Assembly (NCBI GenBank): GCA_002007405.1
Contig: JYIN01000010.1
Coordinates: forward strand, 1-64,000
Direction of reading: 5' to 3'
Length of the DNA: 64,000 nucleotides
Origin: Gammaproteobacteria bacterium Gsub
GTDB taxonomy: Bacteria > Pseudomonadota > Gammaproteobacteria > PS1 > Pseudothioglobaceae
Positions 1 through 7,780 of the stretch are shown in pieces. A model generated the notes under the pieces. That model had not been told where the DNA came from. It did not search any database and was given only the letters and a program-made list of their open reading frames with translations. Within the stretch, counting starts at the first letter, position 1. The number at the start of each line of letters is the position of its first letter. Both the position numbers and the translations under genes were made by a program.

Positions 1-136
1 CAATATCACCTTGTTCTACAATAATAATCTCATCAAAAGGCTGACTGAGTTGGGTGATTGATTTTAGGCACCGAGTTAAATCATCGGGGCGGTTTAAAGT
101 AGGGATGATTAGGGTGGTTTGTGTTGAACTTGCCAT
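1..136 (-). CDS. Family 2 glycosyltransferase, N-terminal part (runs off the window edge)
   Basis: Reading the minus strand from an ATG at 134-136 gives about 45 codons that stay open to the window edge. The peptide has the usual GT2 start: a hydrophobic beta strand followed by IPTLNRPDDLTRCLKSI, then a second strand EIIIVEQGD. This is the nucleotide-binding half of the GT-A fold in family 2 enzymes, which transfer sugars from nucleotide-sugar donors. Acceptor and donor cannot be told from this part. The gene is truncated only by the window, not visibly broken. Confidence 0.75.
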   Translation of the reverse strand, partial: MASSTQTTLIIPTLNRPDDLTRCLKSITQLSQPFDEIIIVEQGDI

Positions 137-223
137 GTATTTTGGTGTTTTGGTAATGTTTATGTCTGCCTAGATTTTGTCGTCATTTTAACAGATAAGC
201 GGATTATCGGTTTTAATATCAAT

Positions 224-433
224 TTATTTAACGCCTTGTCCTTGTTGATACATCAGCCCAAGATGAGAACAGCCCTCGCCATCATCTAAACCACATGCTT
301 TTTGATAATATTCCACTGCTTTAAAATCATCTTGTTTAACGCCTTTGCCTTTGTCATACATCACCCCAAAACCAACACAACTTAATCCATTACTGCTATC
401 ACATGCTTGTTTTAGCCTACCAATATCATTAGC
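224..433 (-). pseudogene. Remnant of a Sel1-repeat (TPR-like) protein
   Basis: The minus strand, ending at a TAA at 224-226, encodes about one and a half Sel1-like repeats: motifs GVMYDKGKGVKQDDFKAVEYY and LGLMYQQGQGVK, with the Cys spacing of the Cys-rich Sel1 subfamily (HcpA-like). The frame continues upstream to about 433 without a convincing start codon or ribosome site. A signal-peptide-like hydrophobic stretch lies just upstream in a different frame, so a frameshift has probably separated the export signal from the repeats. No function is inferred; intact relatives are secreted or periplasmic adaptor-like proteins. Confidence 0.55.
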
Positions 434-529
434 CGATATAAAAAACTGCCAGACCCAAATATTAACGCCAAAAATATAATAATTTATAATTAACTAAATT
501 TATATCAGTGATGTCAGTCATTGATTGTG

Positions 530-606
530 TGGTGGTTATGGGTGGACTTGAACCACCGACCCCAGCATTATGAATGCTGTGCTCTGACCAACTGAGCTAC
601 ATAACC
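530..606 (-). tRNA. tRNA-Met (CAT), elongator type
   Basis: A complete cloverleaf is visible on the minus strand. The 7-bp acceptor stem is GGTTATG paired with CATAACC, followed by discriminator A and an encoded CCA (530-532). The D-arm contains AGCTCAGTTGGT, the anticodon loop TTCATAA has CAT at 570-572, and the T-loop is GGTTCAAGTCC. The fully paired first acceptor base pair and overall similarity to the elongator Met tRNA of enterobacteria argue against an initiator. Ile-CAT (lysidine) is the remaining alternative but fits less well. Confidence 0.93.
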
Positions 607-650
607 AAAAAGATCGTGTATTATCAAAAGATTTAGGCAAAATGTCAATA

Positions 651-745
651 GAGACCTTTTGCATAAATGATCGGATTTAAAAAAAAATCACCCATTCGGC
701 AAAATCTCTCATTTTTTTAAATTATCCGTAATTGTGCAAAAGTCT
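651..745. mobile_element. MITE-like element with inverted ends
   Basis: The two ends are imperfect inverted copies: GAGACCTTTTGCATAAATGA at the left, and at the right a sequence whose reverse complement begins AGACTTTTGCACAATTACGG. The centre is A/T-rich (A8 and T7 runs) and has no coding potential. TA flanks both ends and could be a target duplication. Related ends occur at 43421-43447, 47241-47258 and 57121-57136. The size, about 95 bp, fits a non-autonomous element or an excision scar. It lies between the tRNA and coaE and could supply or disturb the coaE promoter. Confidence 0.5.
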
Positions 746-772
746 AATACTATTAAATAAAATAGGAGCATT

Positions 773-1378
773 ATGGCTATTGTTAAAATCGCACTGACTG
801 GCGGTATTGCTTGTGGTAAGTCAAGTGTGGGTCAAATCTTTAAAAAAATGGGTGCGACTATTATTGACCTTGATCAACTTGCTCGTGAAGTAGTTAAGCC
901 TAATACTGAGAGTTTGAAAGAGTTGGTGGCAATTTTTGGCACGGCTATTCTCAACACTGACAAAACCCTCAACCGCAAAAAACTGCGCCAACAATTGTTT
1001 GCTAACCCAGCCAATCAACAATTGATTGAAAAAATCCTACATCCAAAAATATTAGCGCGTATGCACGCACAGATTAAGCACCTTGATGCTAAACAGGTTA
1101 TTGTTGATGTTCCTTTGTTGGTGGAGCAAAACCTGTGGTCTTTATTTAACCGCACTATTGTGGTTGATTGCAGTGTGCAAAACCAGATAAAACGCTTGAT
1201 AGAGCGTGAAAATATTAGCAAAGCCCTAGCTCAGAAAATGATCCTAGCCCAAGCCGATCGCAAACAACGCTTGGATTTGGCAAATCACCTACCTACTGAT
1301 GTCATTGAAAATAACGCTGATTTTTCGTCTTTAGAGGAAAAAACCCAAAAATTGTGGCAAAAATTAGCCCAACTTTAG
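773..1378 (+). CDS. coaE: Dephospho-CoA kinase
   Basis: Catalyses the last step of coenzyme A synthesis, the ATP-dependent 3'-phosphorylation of dephospho-CoA in the cytoplasm. The 201-residue length matches the family (about 200). The N-terminal P-loop GGIACGKS is followed by the CoaE motif DLDQLAREVV and, in mid-protein, HPK and DVPLLVE. Near the C-terminus the lid and base-binding motif QADRKQRLDLANH is intact. The ATG is chosen because AGGAG lies about six bases upstream. The gene stands alone and its promoter would lie in or next to the upstream MITE-like element. Nothing looks broken. Confidence 0.95.
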   Translation: MAIVKIALTGGIACGKSSVGQIFKKMGATIIDLDQLAREVVKPNTESLKELVAIFGTAILNTDKTLNRKKLRQQLFANPANQQLIEKILHPKILARMHAQIKHLDAKQVIVDVPLLVEQNLWSLFNRTIVVDCSVQNQIKRLIERENISKALAQKMILAQADRKQRLDLANHLPTDVIENNADFSSLEEKTQKLWQKLAQL

Positions 1379-1391
1379 TTATGTAAAGGTT

Positions 1392-1712
1392 TTAGGTGGG
1401 GTCGTTAATTTTTAGTCGCTCTACCACTTTGCCAGCAAACAAATGTTGGGTAATAATTTCATCAATATCCGCCTCATCAATATATTGATACCAAATATTA
1501 TCTGGATACACCACCACCACAGGACCAAACTCACAACGCCCCAAACAACGCGTCTCGCTAACCCCAATTTTTCCCTGACCTAACCTGCCTGTATTACGGC
1601 ATTTGTTTTTTGTATAGCGATACATTTGTTCAGCGTCAAACTGCCCACAGCACGCCTCGCCATTCTTGCGCCTATTGTTACAAAAAAATAAGTGGTGTTT
1701 ATAATAATTCAT
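1392..1712 (-). CDS. Thioredoxin-like 2Fe-2S ferredoxin
   Basis: A 106-residue protein of the thioredoxin-fold 2Fe-2S ferredoxin family (COG3411; resembles Azotobacter FeFd and the NuoE C-domain). Cys11 and Cys21/22 in the N-terminal half and Cys56 and Cys60 (RCLGRCEFGP) give the usual cluster ligand pattern. The following segment VVVYPDNIWYQYID and the C-terminal VVERLKI are characteristic of the family. It probably carries electrons in the cytoplasm, but the partner is not known. The ATG directly follows the rsmI stop, so it is co-transcribed with rsmI. A 20-bp tandem duplication (1705-1744) spans this junction. Confidence 0.88.
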   Translation of the reverse strand: MNYYKHHLFFCNNRRKNGEACCGQFDAEQMYRYTKNKCRNTGRLGQGKIGVSETRCLGRCEFGPVVVVYPDNIWYQYIDEADIDEIITQHLFAGKVVERLKINDPT

Positions 1713-1744
1713 TCAATGCCTGTTTAATTCATTCAATGCCTGTT
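1705..1744. repeat. Perfect 20-bp tandem duplication at the rsmI/ferredoxin junction
   Basis: The unit TAATTCATTCAATGCCTGTT occurs twice in direct succession. Because 20 is not a multiple of three, the second copy is read in a different phase. It changes the rsmI C-terminus to end NRH and turns an ancestral overlap of the rsmI end with the ferredoxin ATG into two abutting genes. Both genes remain open, which suggests a recent, tolerated slippage event. Confidence 0.9.
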
Positions 1745-2555
1745 GATAACAATATTTTTTGTCAATGCCAGTGATTTTGGCGGCTAATCTAGCGGCTTTT
1801 GATGCCCCCATCTCGTTTAATAATAAAGGTAGGATTTTATCTAATTGCTGCATATTGATTTTTTTATTAACTTTGTTAATAGCGGAGACAATGATAACAA
1901 ATTCACCTTTTTGGTGGGCATTATCTGCTTGTAAATAGGTTATTAATTCTTTTAGAGTTGAGGTTTTTATGGTTTCAAAAGATTTGCTGATTTCTTTTGC
2001 TAAACAAACCACACGCTCACTGCCTAATATTGCCTGTAAATCTAGCAAACTTGACAATATTCGTCTTGGCGATTCATAAAAAATAGCACTTTGCTCAATA
2101 TGGGCAATTGTGCGAATGGCTTTTTGGCGGGCACTGGTTCTAGTTGGTAAAAAACCAAAAAAACTAAAACTATCGCTAGCAATCCCAGATGCACACAAGG
2201 CACTGATTATTGCATTTGCCCCAGGGATTGGCACAACTTTAACACCAGCTTGTTTGGCACCGTGCACCAGTATATAGCCCGGGTCGCTAATCAATGGTGT
2301 GCCAGAATCACTAATCAGCGCCATCGTTTTACCATTAAGTATCGTTTTTATCACTGTGGCTGATTTTTGCCTCTCGTTGTGTTCGTGCAGTGTTTGGGTG
2401 GGGGTGGTAATATCATAATAATTTAACAATTTTTTACTGTGACGCGTATCTTCTGCTAAGATAATATCAACTGTTTTTAAAATTTCAATCGCCCTAAAAC
2501 TGATATCATCTAAATTTCCAATCGGAGTAGCAACAATATAGAGAAGTCCTGACAT
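1713..2555 (-). CDS. rsmI: 16S rRNA (cytidine-1402-2'-O)-methyltransferase RsmI
   Basis: SAM-dependent tetrapyrrole-methylase-fold enzyme that 2'-O-methylates C1402 in the decoding centre of 16S rRNA. The motif VATPIGNLDDISFRA opens the protein. AEDTRHSKKLL, SDSGTPLISDPG (SAM-binding loop), PIPGANAI and FYESPRR follow in the family order. The start at 2553-2555 (MSGLLYIVATPIG) gives 280 residues, close to the usual 286. An upstream start would add 24 residues unlike the family and would run into yraN. It is divergent from yraN with one base between the two ATGs, so each promoter must sit in the other gene. The 3' end is altered by the 20-bp duplication. Confidence 0.94.
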   Translation of the reverse strand: MSGLLYIVATPIGNLDDISFRAIEILKTVDIILAEDTRHSKKLLNYYDITTPTQTLHEHNERQKSATVIKTILNGKTMALISDSGTPLISDPGYILVHGAKQAGVKVVPIPGANAIISALCASGIASDSFSFFGFLPTRTSARQKAIRTIAHIEQSAIFYESPRRILSSLLDLQAILGSERVVCLAKEISKSFETIKTSTLKELITYLQADNAHQKGEFVIIVSAINKVNKKINMQQLDKILPLLLNEMGASKAARLAAKITGIDKKYCYQQALNELNRH

Positions 2556-2556
2556 T

Positions 2557-2922
2557 ATGTTTAGTTTTAAAAGAAAAATTGGTAACACAGCTGAGGTAAT
2601 TGCGCTACAATATCTATCCAAATGCAATCTACAACTGGTTGAAAAAAATTATTTAACAAAACTGGGCGAAATAGACATTATTATGCTTGATAAAAACAAT
2701 AACGAACTGGTTTTTGTTGAAGTGCGTTATCGTAAAAATACCAACTTCGGCTCTGCAACAGATACCATTGGTAGTGATAAACAAACAAAAATCACCAAAA
2801 CTGCACAGTACTATTTGCAATCTAGACGACAATATCGGGATTTTACTTGTAGATTTGATGTTATTGGGATTGAATATAGCTTAAAAAATCCTAAAATTAA
2901 CTGGATTAAAAATGCCTTTTGA
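2557..2922 (+). CDS. yraN: UPF0102 endonuclease-like protein YraN
   Basis: A 121-residue YraN/UPF0102 protein with the restriction-endonuclease-like core GEIDIIMLD followed by VFVEVRYR, carrying the acidic and lysine/arginine positions of that fold. The cellular role is unsettled; the fold suggests a nuclease or Holliday-junction-related role. The rsmI/yraN/dolP neighbourhood is the conserved gammaproteobacterial arrangement, but lpoA and diaA, present in E. coli, are missing here. The start is the first ATG, one base from the divergent rsmI ATG. dolP follows after 14 bases and is probably co-transcribed. Confidence 0.9.
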   Translation: MFSFKRKIGNTAEVIALQYLSKCNLQLVEKNYLTKLGEIDIIMLDKNNNELVFVEVRYRKNTNFGSATDTIGSDKQTKITKTAQYYLQSRRQYRDFTCRFDVIGIEYSLKNPKINWIKNAF

Positions 2923-2936
2923 ATAAAATCTTTTAA

Positions 2937-3686
2937 ATGTTAAAAATATTCATAATTATCCTATTTTCTCTGCTACTCAATGCTTGCATCAATCCTGTTA
3001 TCGGAATTTCAGCCACTGCAACTGTCTTAACAACACAAAATGACCGCCGCAGTATAGGCACTATTGTTGATGATAAAGCTTTATACCTGCGTCTTATCAA
3101 TGTGGTGAATGAAGATGCGTTATTAAAAGATGCCCATCTAAATTTTTTAACTTATAACGGCAGGGTTTTGGTCACTGGGGAAGTTGCTGACGAAGAAAGT
3201 AAATCTCGTATTGAAAAACTTATCTCTGATGAAATCCCCCAAATCTTAAAGGTAGTTAACGAGACAAAAATAGCACCAAATAGTAGTCTATTCTCCAGAG
3301 CAAAGGACAGTCTTATTACGATTGAAATTGAGAGTGTATTCTACACTCAAGAGGTCTTTCATCCATCCCATATCAAGGTAATGACTGAAGATCAGACGGT
3401 TTATTTAATGGGTAGTGTTACCCAAAGAGAGGCGAATAAAGTGGTAAAAATCGTTAAAAAAGTAGCGGGCGTGGAAAAAATTGTGAAAGTTTTTGAATAT
3501 CTAAAGTCTAAGCCTATTGCTGAGATAAAGGCCGAAGAACAACGCAAACTGGCAGCAGAAAAAAAGTTAAAAATTGACAAACAAAGGCAAATATTGGAAA
3601 AGCAAAAAGCACTGATTAAGACCCAAGAGAGAAAAATTCAAGAACAAATTGATAATCTTAACGCTCAAGAAGGGACAGCCTTTTAG
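2937..3686 (+). CDS. dolP: BON-domain outer-membrane lipoprotein, DolP/YraP-like, with coiled-coil tail
   Basis: The lipoprotein signal peptide ends in the lipobox LLNAC (Cys17). Two BON domains follow at about residues 45-115 and 125-195. DolP binds anionic phospholipids and helps keep the outer-membrane envelope and BAM machinery intact. Residues from about 195 to 249 are a Lys/Glu/Gln-rich, strongly helical coiled-coil segment that E. coli DolP (191 residues) lacks. The gene sits 14 bases after yraN. Orthology is supported by domain order and neighbours; the function of the tail is unknown. Confidence 0.85.
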   Translation: MLKIFIIILFSLLLNACINPVIGISATATVLTTQNDRRSIGTIVDDKALYLRLINVVNEDALLKDAHLNFLTYNGRVLVTGEVADEESKSRIEKLISDEIPQILKVVNETKIAPNSSLFSRAKDSLITIEIESVFYTQEVFHPSHIKVMTEDQTVYLMGSVTQREANKVVKIVKKVAGVEKIVKVFEYLKSKPIAEIKAEEQRKLAAEKKLKIDKQRQILEKQKALIKTQERKIQEQIDNLNAQEGTAF

Positions 3687-3928
3687 CGTTACAGATTGTT
3701 AGCTTAGTTTTAATACACTTTTTTATAGCATCCTCAAAATCTTACTTTATTGCACGGCAAACGCTGTTTAGGCGAGACGCAGCGAAGCCAAACTAAACCG
3801 TTTTGTTATCTGTGCTTAGTTGAGGGGGCAAAGCTCGTTGCAAAAGGATTGGTTTTATAACTATGCAAACACCTTCCTTTATAAAAAAGGTAAAATTCAA
3901 AGGGTTTAATTTTAAAATTTGCAGAAAA

Positions 3929-4564
3929 ATGATTAAGAAACTCACAATTATATTGGCTATTTTCCATCTCAACATTGCTTTTTCTATGTTTGCTATGTCT
4001 GCTGCACCTATAAAGGGGGTTATAGACCCACCGAATACCGCTGCACTAAACTTGCTTACCGATGCCTTGTCTGCACTCAAAGAATTAAGAAAGCACAACA
4101 AAGCTTCTGCTGAAAATGTTGAGACCTTAATAAAATCTAAAATGCTACCCAGCATTGCCATAGATGTTTCAACTCAATTGGCACTTAAAAAACACTGGCA
4201 GACTTTAAATACCAAGCAAAAACTGATTTTTCAACAATACATTACCCAATCTTTAGTTCAAGATTATGCCAGCGTCCTATCCTCTTACGATAAATTAGAC
4301 AGTATTGATATTGAAGTTGACTCAATGGTAAAACGCAAGGGCAACAAGGCTATTGTTAAGTTGTTCGTTAGTCTTGATAACGATTCAAAACCTTTTATTA
4401 TTTCTTTAAAGATGATTAGGTCTGGGCATTGGCGTACTTATGATGTTGTTTTTTCTGGGGTTAGTTTAATAAAAAATTATCAAGCAGAATTTGATTCGCA
4501 TATCAAACGCAAGGGCATTGAGAGCCTAATCGCTAAAATGACTAAAAAATTAGATAATGTATAA
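3929..4564 (+). CDS. mlaC: Phospholipid-transport periplasmic protein MlaC
   Basis: Periplasmic lipid shuttle of the Mla pathway (Ttg2D/MlaC family). MlaC carries phospholipids between the outer-membrane MlaA complex and the inner-membrane MlaFEDB transporter. The chosen ATG (3929) starts a clear signal peptide (MIKKLTIILAIF...AMSAAP) and gives 211 residues, the E. coli length. An ATG at 3863 would add 22 basic residues before the signal. The C-terminal half has the MlaC pattern, ending in a family-type WRTYDVVFSGVSL segment. The stop overlaps the murA start by eight bases. No mlaF, E, D or B lies beside it, unlike in most relatives. Confidence 0.87.
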   Translation: MIKKLTIILAIFHLNIAFSMFAMSAAPIKGVIDPPNTAALNLLTDALSALKELRKHNKASAENVETLIKSKMLPSIAIDVSTQLALKKHWQTLNTKQKLIFQQYITQSLVQDYASVLSSYDKLDSIDIEVDSMVKRKGNKAIVKLFVSLDNDSKPFIISLKMIRSGHWRTYDVVFSGVSLIKNYQAEFDSHIKRKGIESLIAKMTKKLDNV

Positions 4565-5816
4565 GCTAACCATCCATGGCGGCAAAGCTTTAAGCGGAAC
4601 CATTAAAACTGCAGGTTCTAAAAACTCATCTCTACCTATTTTATTTGCCTCTATTTTGGCAGATACTCCAATTACCTTAACCAATACCCCGCATTTGAGT
4701 GATGTTTCAACCACACTTAGATTGTTAATGAATATGGGCGCTGAATTTATTTTAGAATCTGATAATGCTTTATTTGTTGATTCCTCAAAATTAACCAATC
4801 TGGTGGCAGATTATCATTTGGTTAAAACCATGCGTGCCTCAATTTTGGTATTGGGACCAATATTGGCAAAGTATGGAAGGGCTAAAGTATCTCTACCGGG
4901 TGGTTGTGCCATTGGCACTCGTCCAGTTGATTTGCACCTTAAATCTTTAGAAGAACTAGGCGCTACAATTGAAGTTAAAAACGGTTATATTTATGCACAG
5001 GCCAAAACCCTGATAGGTGCTGAGATATATTTTGACCAAGTTACCGTTACCGCGACTGAGAATTTACTCATGGCAGCTACTTTGGCTAAAGGAACAACCA
5101 CCATTCATAATGCTGCTCAAGAACCAGAAATTTGCGATTTGTGCAACTGTTTAAATAAAATGGGAGCAAAGATCTTTGGCATAGGCACTTCAATACTTGT
5201 TATTGAAGGAGTGGAAAGTTTAAACGGTGTTAGTTATTCAGTCTGCCCTGACCGTATTGAAGCGGCTACTTATCTAGTGGCTGCTGCGATTACAAGCGGG
5301 TCAATCACGGTTAAAAATATTCGTTATCAATCGATGCGTGCAGTGTTGGGAAAATTGATTGAAATAGGTGCTGATATTAAAACCAGAAACAACTCCATCA
5401 CCCTTGATATGAAAGGCAGAAGACCCAAGGCGGTGAATATTAAAACCAGCACTTATCCTAATTTTCCAACCGATATGCAGGCACAATTTACTGCCCTTAA
5501 TGCCATCGCTGAGGGGCACAGCTCAATCACTGAAAATATTTTTGAAAATCGTTTTATGCACATTCCTGAACTAGCGCGTATGGGTGCTGATTTAACCTTG
5601 GAAGGCAATACTGTCTTTTGCCGAGGGGTGGAGTCGCTCACTGGTGCCCACTTAATGGCAACTGATTTGCGTGCCTCGGCATCATTGGTTTTGGCAGGGT
5701 TGGCCGCTAATGGTACAACCACCATTGAACGGGTTTATCACTTAGACCGTGGCTATGAAACCATTGAAGAAAAATTAAAATTATTAGGGGCTCAAATTGA
5801 GCGTGTCCAAGACTAA
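4557..5816 (+). CDS. murA: UDP-N-acetylglucosamine 1-carboxyvinyltransferase MurA
   Basis: Catalyses the first committed step of peptidoglycan synthesis, transfer of enolpyruvate from PEP to UDP-GlcNAc in the cytoplasm. The protein has 419 residues, exactly the E. coli length. Lys22-Asn23 (GSKNSSLP) and the mobile-loop catalytic Cys117 in PGGCAIGTRPVDLH are present, so the enzyme should be of the fosfomycin-sensitive Cys type. Its start codon lies inside the end of mlaC (translational coupling), and hisG follows after five bases. The murA-hisG-hisD order is common in gammaproteobacteria. Confidence 0.97.
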   Translation: MYKLTIHGGKALSGTIKTAGSKNSSLPILFASILADTPITLTNTPHLSDVSTTLRLLMNMGAEFILESDNALFVDSSKLTNLVADYHLVKTMRASILVLGPILAKYGRAKVSLPGGCAIGTRPVDLHLKSLEELGATIEVKNGYIYAQAKTLIGAEIYFDQVTVTATENLLMAATLAKGTTTIHNAAQEPEICDLCNCLNKMGAKIFGIGTSILVIEGVESLNGVSYSVCPDRIEAATYLVAAAITSGSITVKNIRYQSMRAVLGKLIEIGADIKTRNNSITLDMKGRRPKAVNIKTSTYPNFPTDMQAQFTALNAIAEGHSSITENIFENRFMHIPELARMGADLTLEGNTVFCRGVESLTGAHLMATDLRASASLVLAGLAANGTTTIERVYHLDRGYETIEEKLKLLGAQIERVQD

Positions 5817-5821
5817 TAACC

Positions 5822-6439
5822 ATGTTAACAATTGCATTATCCAAAGGTAGAATTCTCAAACAAACGCTACCCTTACTTAAAAAAGCAGGCTTAGAAATTT
5901 CCGATACAGAACTTAATTCTAGAAAACTCATTCTTAACACTAATTTTGATACGGTTAAAGTAATTATTATTCGTGCCAGTGATGTGCCGATATTTGTGCA
6001 ACATGGCGCAGCAGATATGGGTATTGCTGGCAAAGATGTATTGTTAGAGCATGGTGGGAGCGGTTTGTTTGAACTGCTAGATTTGGGTATTGCCAAATGC
6101 AGGTTGATGGTTGCTGCCAGCGATAAAGCCAAACTCAAGCAAAACACTTTAAAAATTGCCACTAAATACATCCATTCTACCCAATGTTATTTTGCTGCCA
6201 AAGGCACTCAGATTGAGGTGATTAAACTCTATGGTGCAATGGAGTTAGCCCCTAAAGTTGGCTTGGCACATTGTATTGTTGATTTGGTGGATACTGGTAA
6301 TACCTTAAAAGCCAATGGCTTAATAGCGTTTGAAAAAATTGAGGATATTTCTTCTCGGCTAGTGGTCAATAGTAGTGCATTCAAAACCAAAGATACCCAG
6401 ATTAAAGCTTGGATTGAGAATATCAAAAAAAGCTTATGA
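5822..6439 (+). CDS. hisG: ATP phosphoribosyltransferase, short form (HisG-S)
   Basis: First step of histidine synthesis, joining ATP and PRPP. At 205 residues it lacks the C-terminal regulatory domain of the long E. coli type. The short form needs the HisZ (HisRS-like) subunit for activity and feedback control; no hisZ is in this window. The family start [13 protein letters not shown] and the PRPP-binding region ending [17 protein letters not shown] are intact. The last four bases overlap the hisD ATG (ATGA), showing coupled translation. Confidence 0.95.
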   Translation: MLTIALSKGRILKQTLPLLKKAGLEISDTELNSRKLILNTNFDTVKVIIIRASDVPIFVQHGAADMGIAGKDVLLEHGGSGLFELLDLGIAKCRLMVAASDKAKLKQNTLKIATKYIHSTQCYFAAKGTQIEVIKLYGAMELAPKVGLAHCIVDLVDTGNTLKANGLIAFEKIEDISSRLVVNSSAFKTKDTQIKAWIENIKKSL

Positions 6440-7734
6440 TTACAAATCTATCTTCACAACAAACTGATTTTCAAGATAAATTATCAAAACTTCTAAGTTG
6501 GGAGAGCGTTGCCTCTCAAGAAGTTAGTAAAACAGTTGATAAAATTATTGCCAATATTCGCACCCAAGGCGATTCAGCGTTAATTGATTATTCAATTAGG
6601 TTTGACAAGGTTGAGGCAAAATCAATGGCGGATTTGAGTTTGCATCAAAATCAACTCAGAGCTGCTTTTGATTCTTTGGGCGAGGTAGAAAAATCTATCC
6701 TACAAAATGCAGCAAATCGTATTCGCCGCTATCATAAAAAGCAAAAACAAAGCACCTGGACTTATACCGAAGAGGATGGGACTGTGCTGGGGCAAAAGAT
6801 CACCCCATTAGAGCGTGTCGGTCTGTATGTTCCTGGCGGTAAGGCGGCTTACCCTTCTTCAGTATTGATGAATGCTATTCCCGCAAAAGTCGCCGAGGTA
6901 GAAACTCTAATTATGGTGGTGCCAACTCCAAATGGGGCGAGTAACCCATTAGTATTAGCCGCTGCCTATCTCTCGGAGGTGGATAAGGTATTTACCATCG
7001 GTGGCGCCCAAGCCATTGCCGCACTGGCGTATGGCACACAAACCATTCCAAAAGTGGATAAAATAGTTGGTCCCGGTAATCGTTATGTGACAACGGCAAA
7101 ACGCGCGGTTTTTGGTCAGGTTGGGATTGATATGATTGCCGGTCCTAGTGAAATATTGATTATTTGTGATGGCAAAACCAACCCTGATTGGATTGCTATG
7201 GATTTATTCTCACAAGCCGAACATGATGAAGCTGCGCAATCCATCCTGCTTTGCCCCGATACAGATTTTATCGCCCAAGTTAGGAGCAGCATTGTCAAAT
7301 TGCTGCCCACTATGAAAAGGCAAGATACTATCAAAACTGCACTCAAGAATCGAGGCGCATTGATTCACACCCAAACCATAGACGAAGCGATAACCCTTGC
7401 TAACCAAATTGCCCCCGAGCACTTAGAGCTTTCAGTTACAGACCCGCAAAGTCTATTAGATAAAATTAAACATGCAGGGGCAATATTCATGGGCAGAAAC
7501 AGTTGCGAGGCCATAGGTGATTATTGTGCTGGTCCGAACCATGTCCTACCCACTTCTGGCACCGCACGCTTTTCCTCACCTCTTGGGGTCTATGATTTTC
7601 AGAAAAAATCCAGTTTGATTATGGCGTCTGCCAAAGGTGCAGACACACTCGGTAAAATTGCCGCTATGCTAGCAGACAGCGAAGGGTTCCAAGCCCACGC
7701 ACAATCCGCCCGTTACCGCACAAAAAACCATTAA
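6436..7734 (+). CDS. hisD: Histidinol dehydrogenase
   Basis: Zn- and NAD-dependent enzyme that oxidises histidinol to histidine in the last two steps of the pathway. Its 432 residues match the family (434 in E. coli). Visible motifs are [20 protein letters not shown], the NAD-binding GPGNRYV and GPSEILI region, the Zn-site motif SQAEHDE, EHLEL, and the C-terminal [19 protein letters not shown]. It overlaps hisG by four bases and ends the mlaC-murA-hisG-hisD unit. No strong terminator follows. Confidence 0.97.
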   Translation: MITNLSSQQTDFQDKLSKLLSWESVASQEVSKTVDKIIANIRTQGDSALIDYSIRFDKVEAKSMADLSLHQNQLRAAFDSLGEVEKSILQNAANRIRRYHKKQKQSTWTYTEEDGTVLGQKITPLERVGLYVPGGKAAYPSSVLMNAIPAKVAEVETLIMVVPTPNGASNPLVLAAAYLSEVDKVFTIGGAQAIAALAYGTQTIPKVDKIVGPGNRYVTTAKRAVFGQVGIDMIAGPSEILIICDGKTNPDWIAMDLFSQAEHDEAAQSILLCPDTDFIAQVRSSIVKLLPTMKRQDTIKTALKNRGALIHTQTIDEAITLANQIAPEHLELSVTDPQSLLDKIKHAGAIFMGRNSCEAIGDYCAGPNHVLPTSGTARFSSPLGVYDFQKKSSLIMASAKGADTLGKIAAMLADSEGFQAHAQSARYRTKNH

Positions 7735-7780
7735 CAAACCCTTCTAAGCAGGCAAATCTGTGTTTCTCAGCAAGCCTATT

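Noticed and set aside
224-433. Functional Sel1 protein
   Set aside because: No start codon in frame and the signal-like sequence lies in another frame.
2556-2627. Longer rsmI starting at 2627
   Set aside because: The added 24 residues do not resemble the family and overlap yraN; the VATPIGN motif normally lies within 10 residues of the start.
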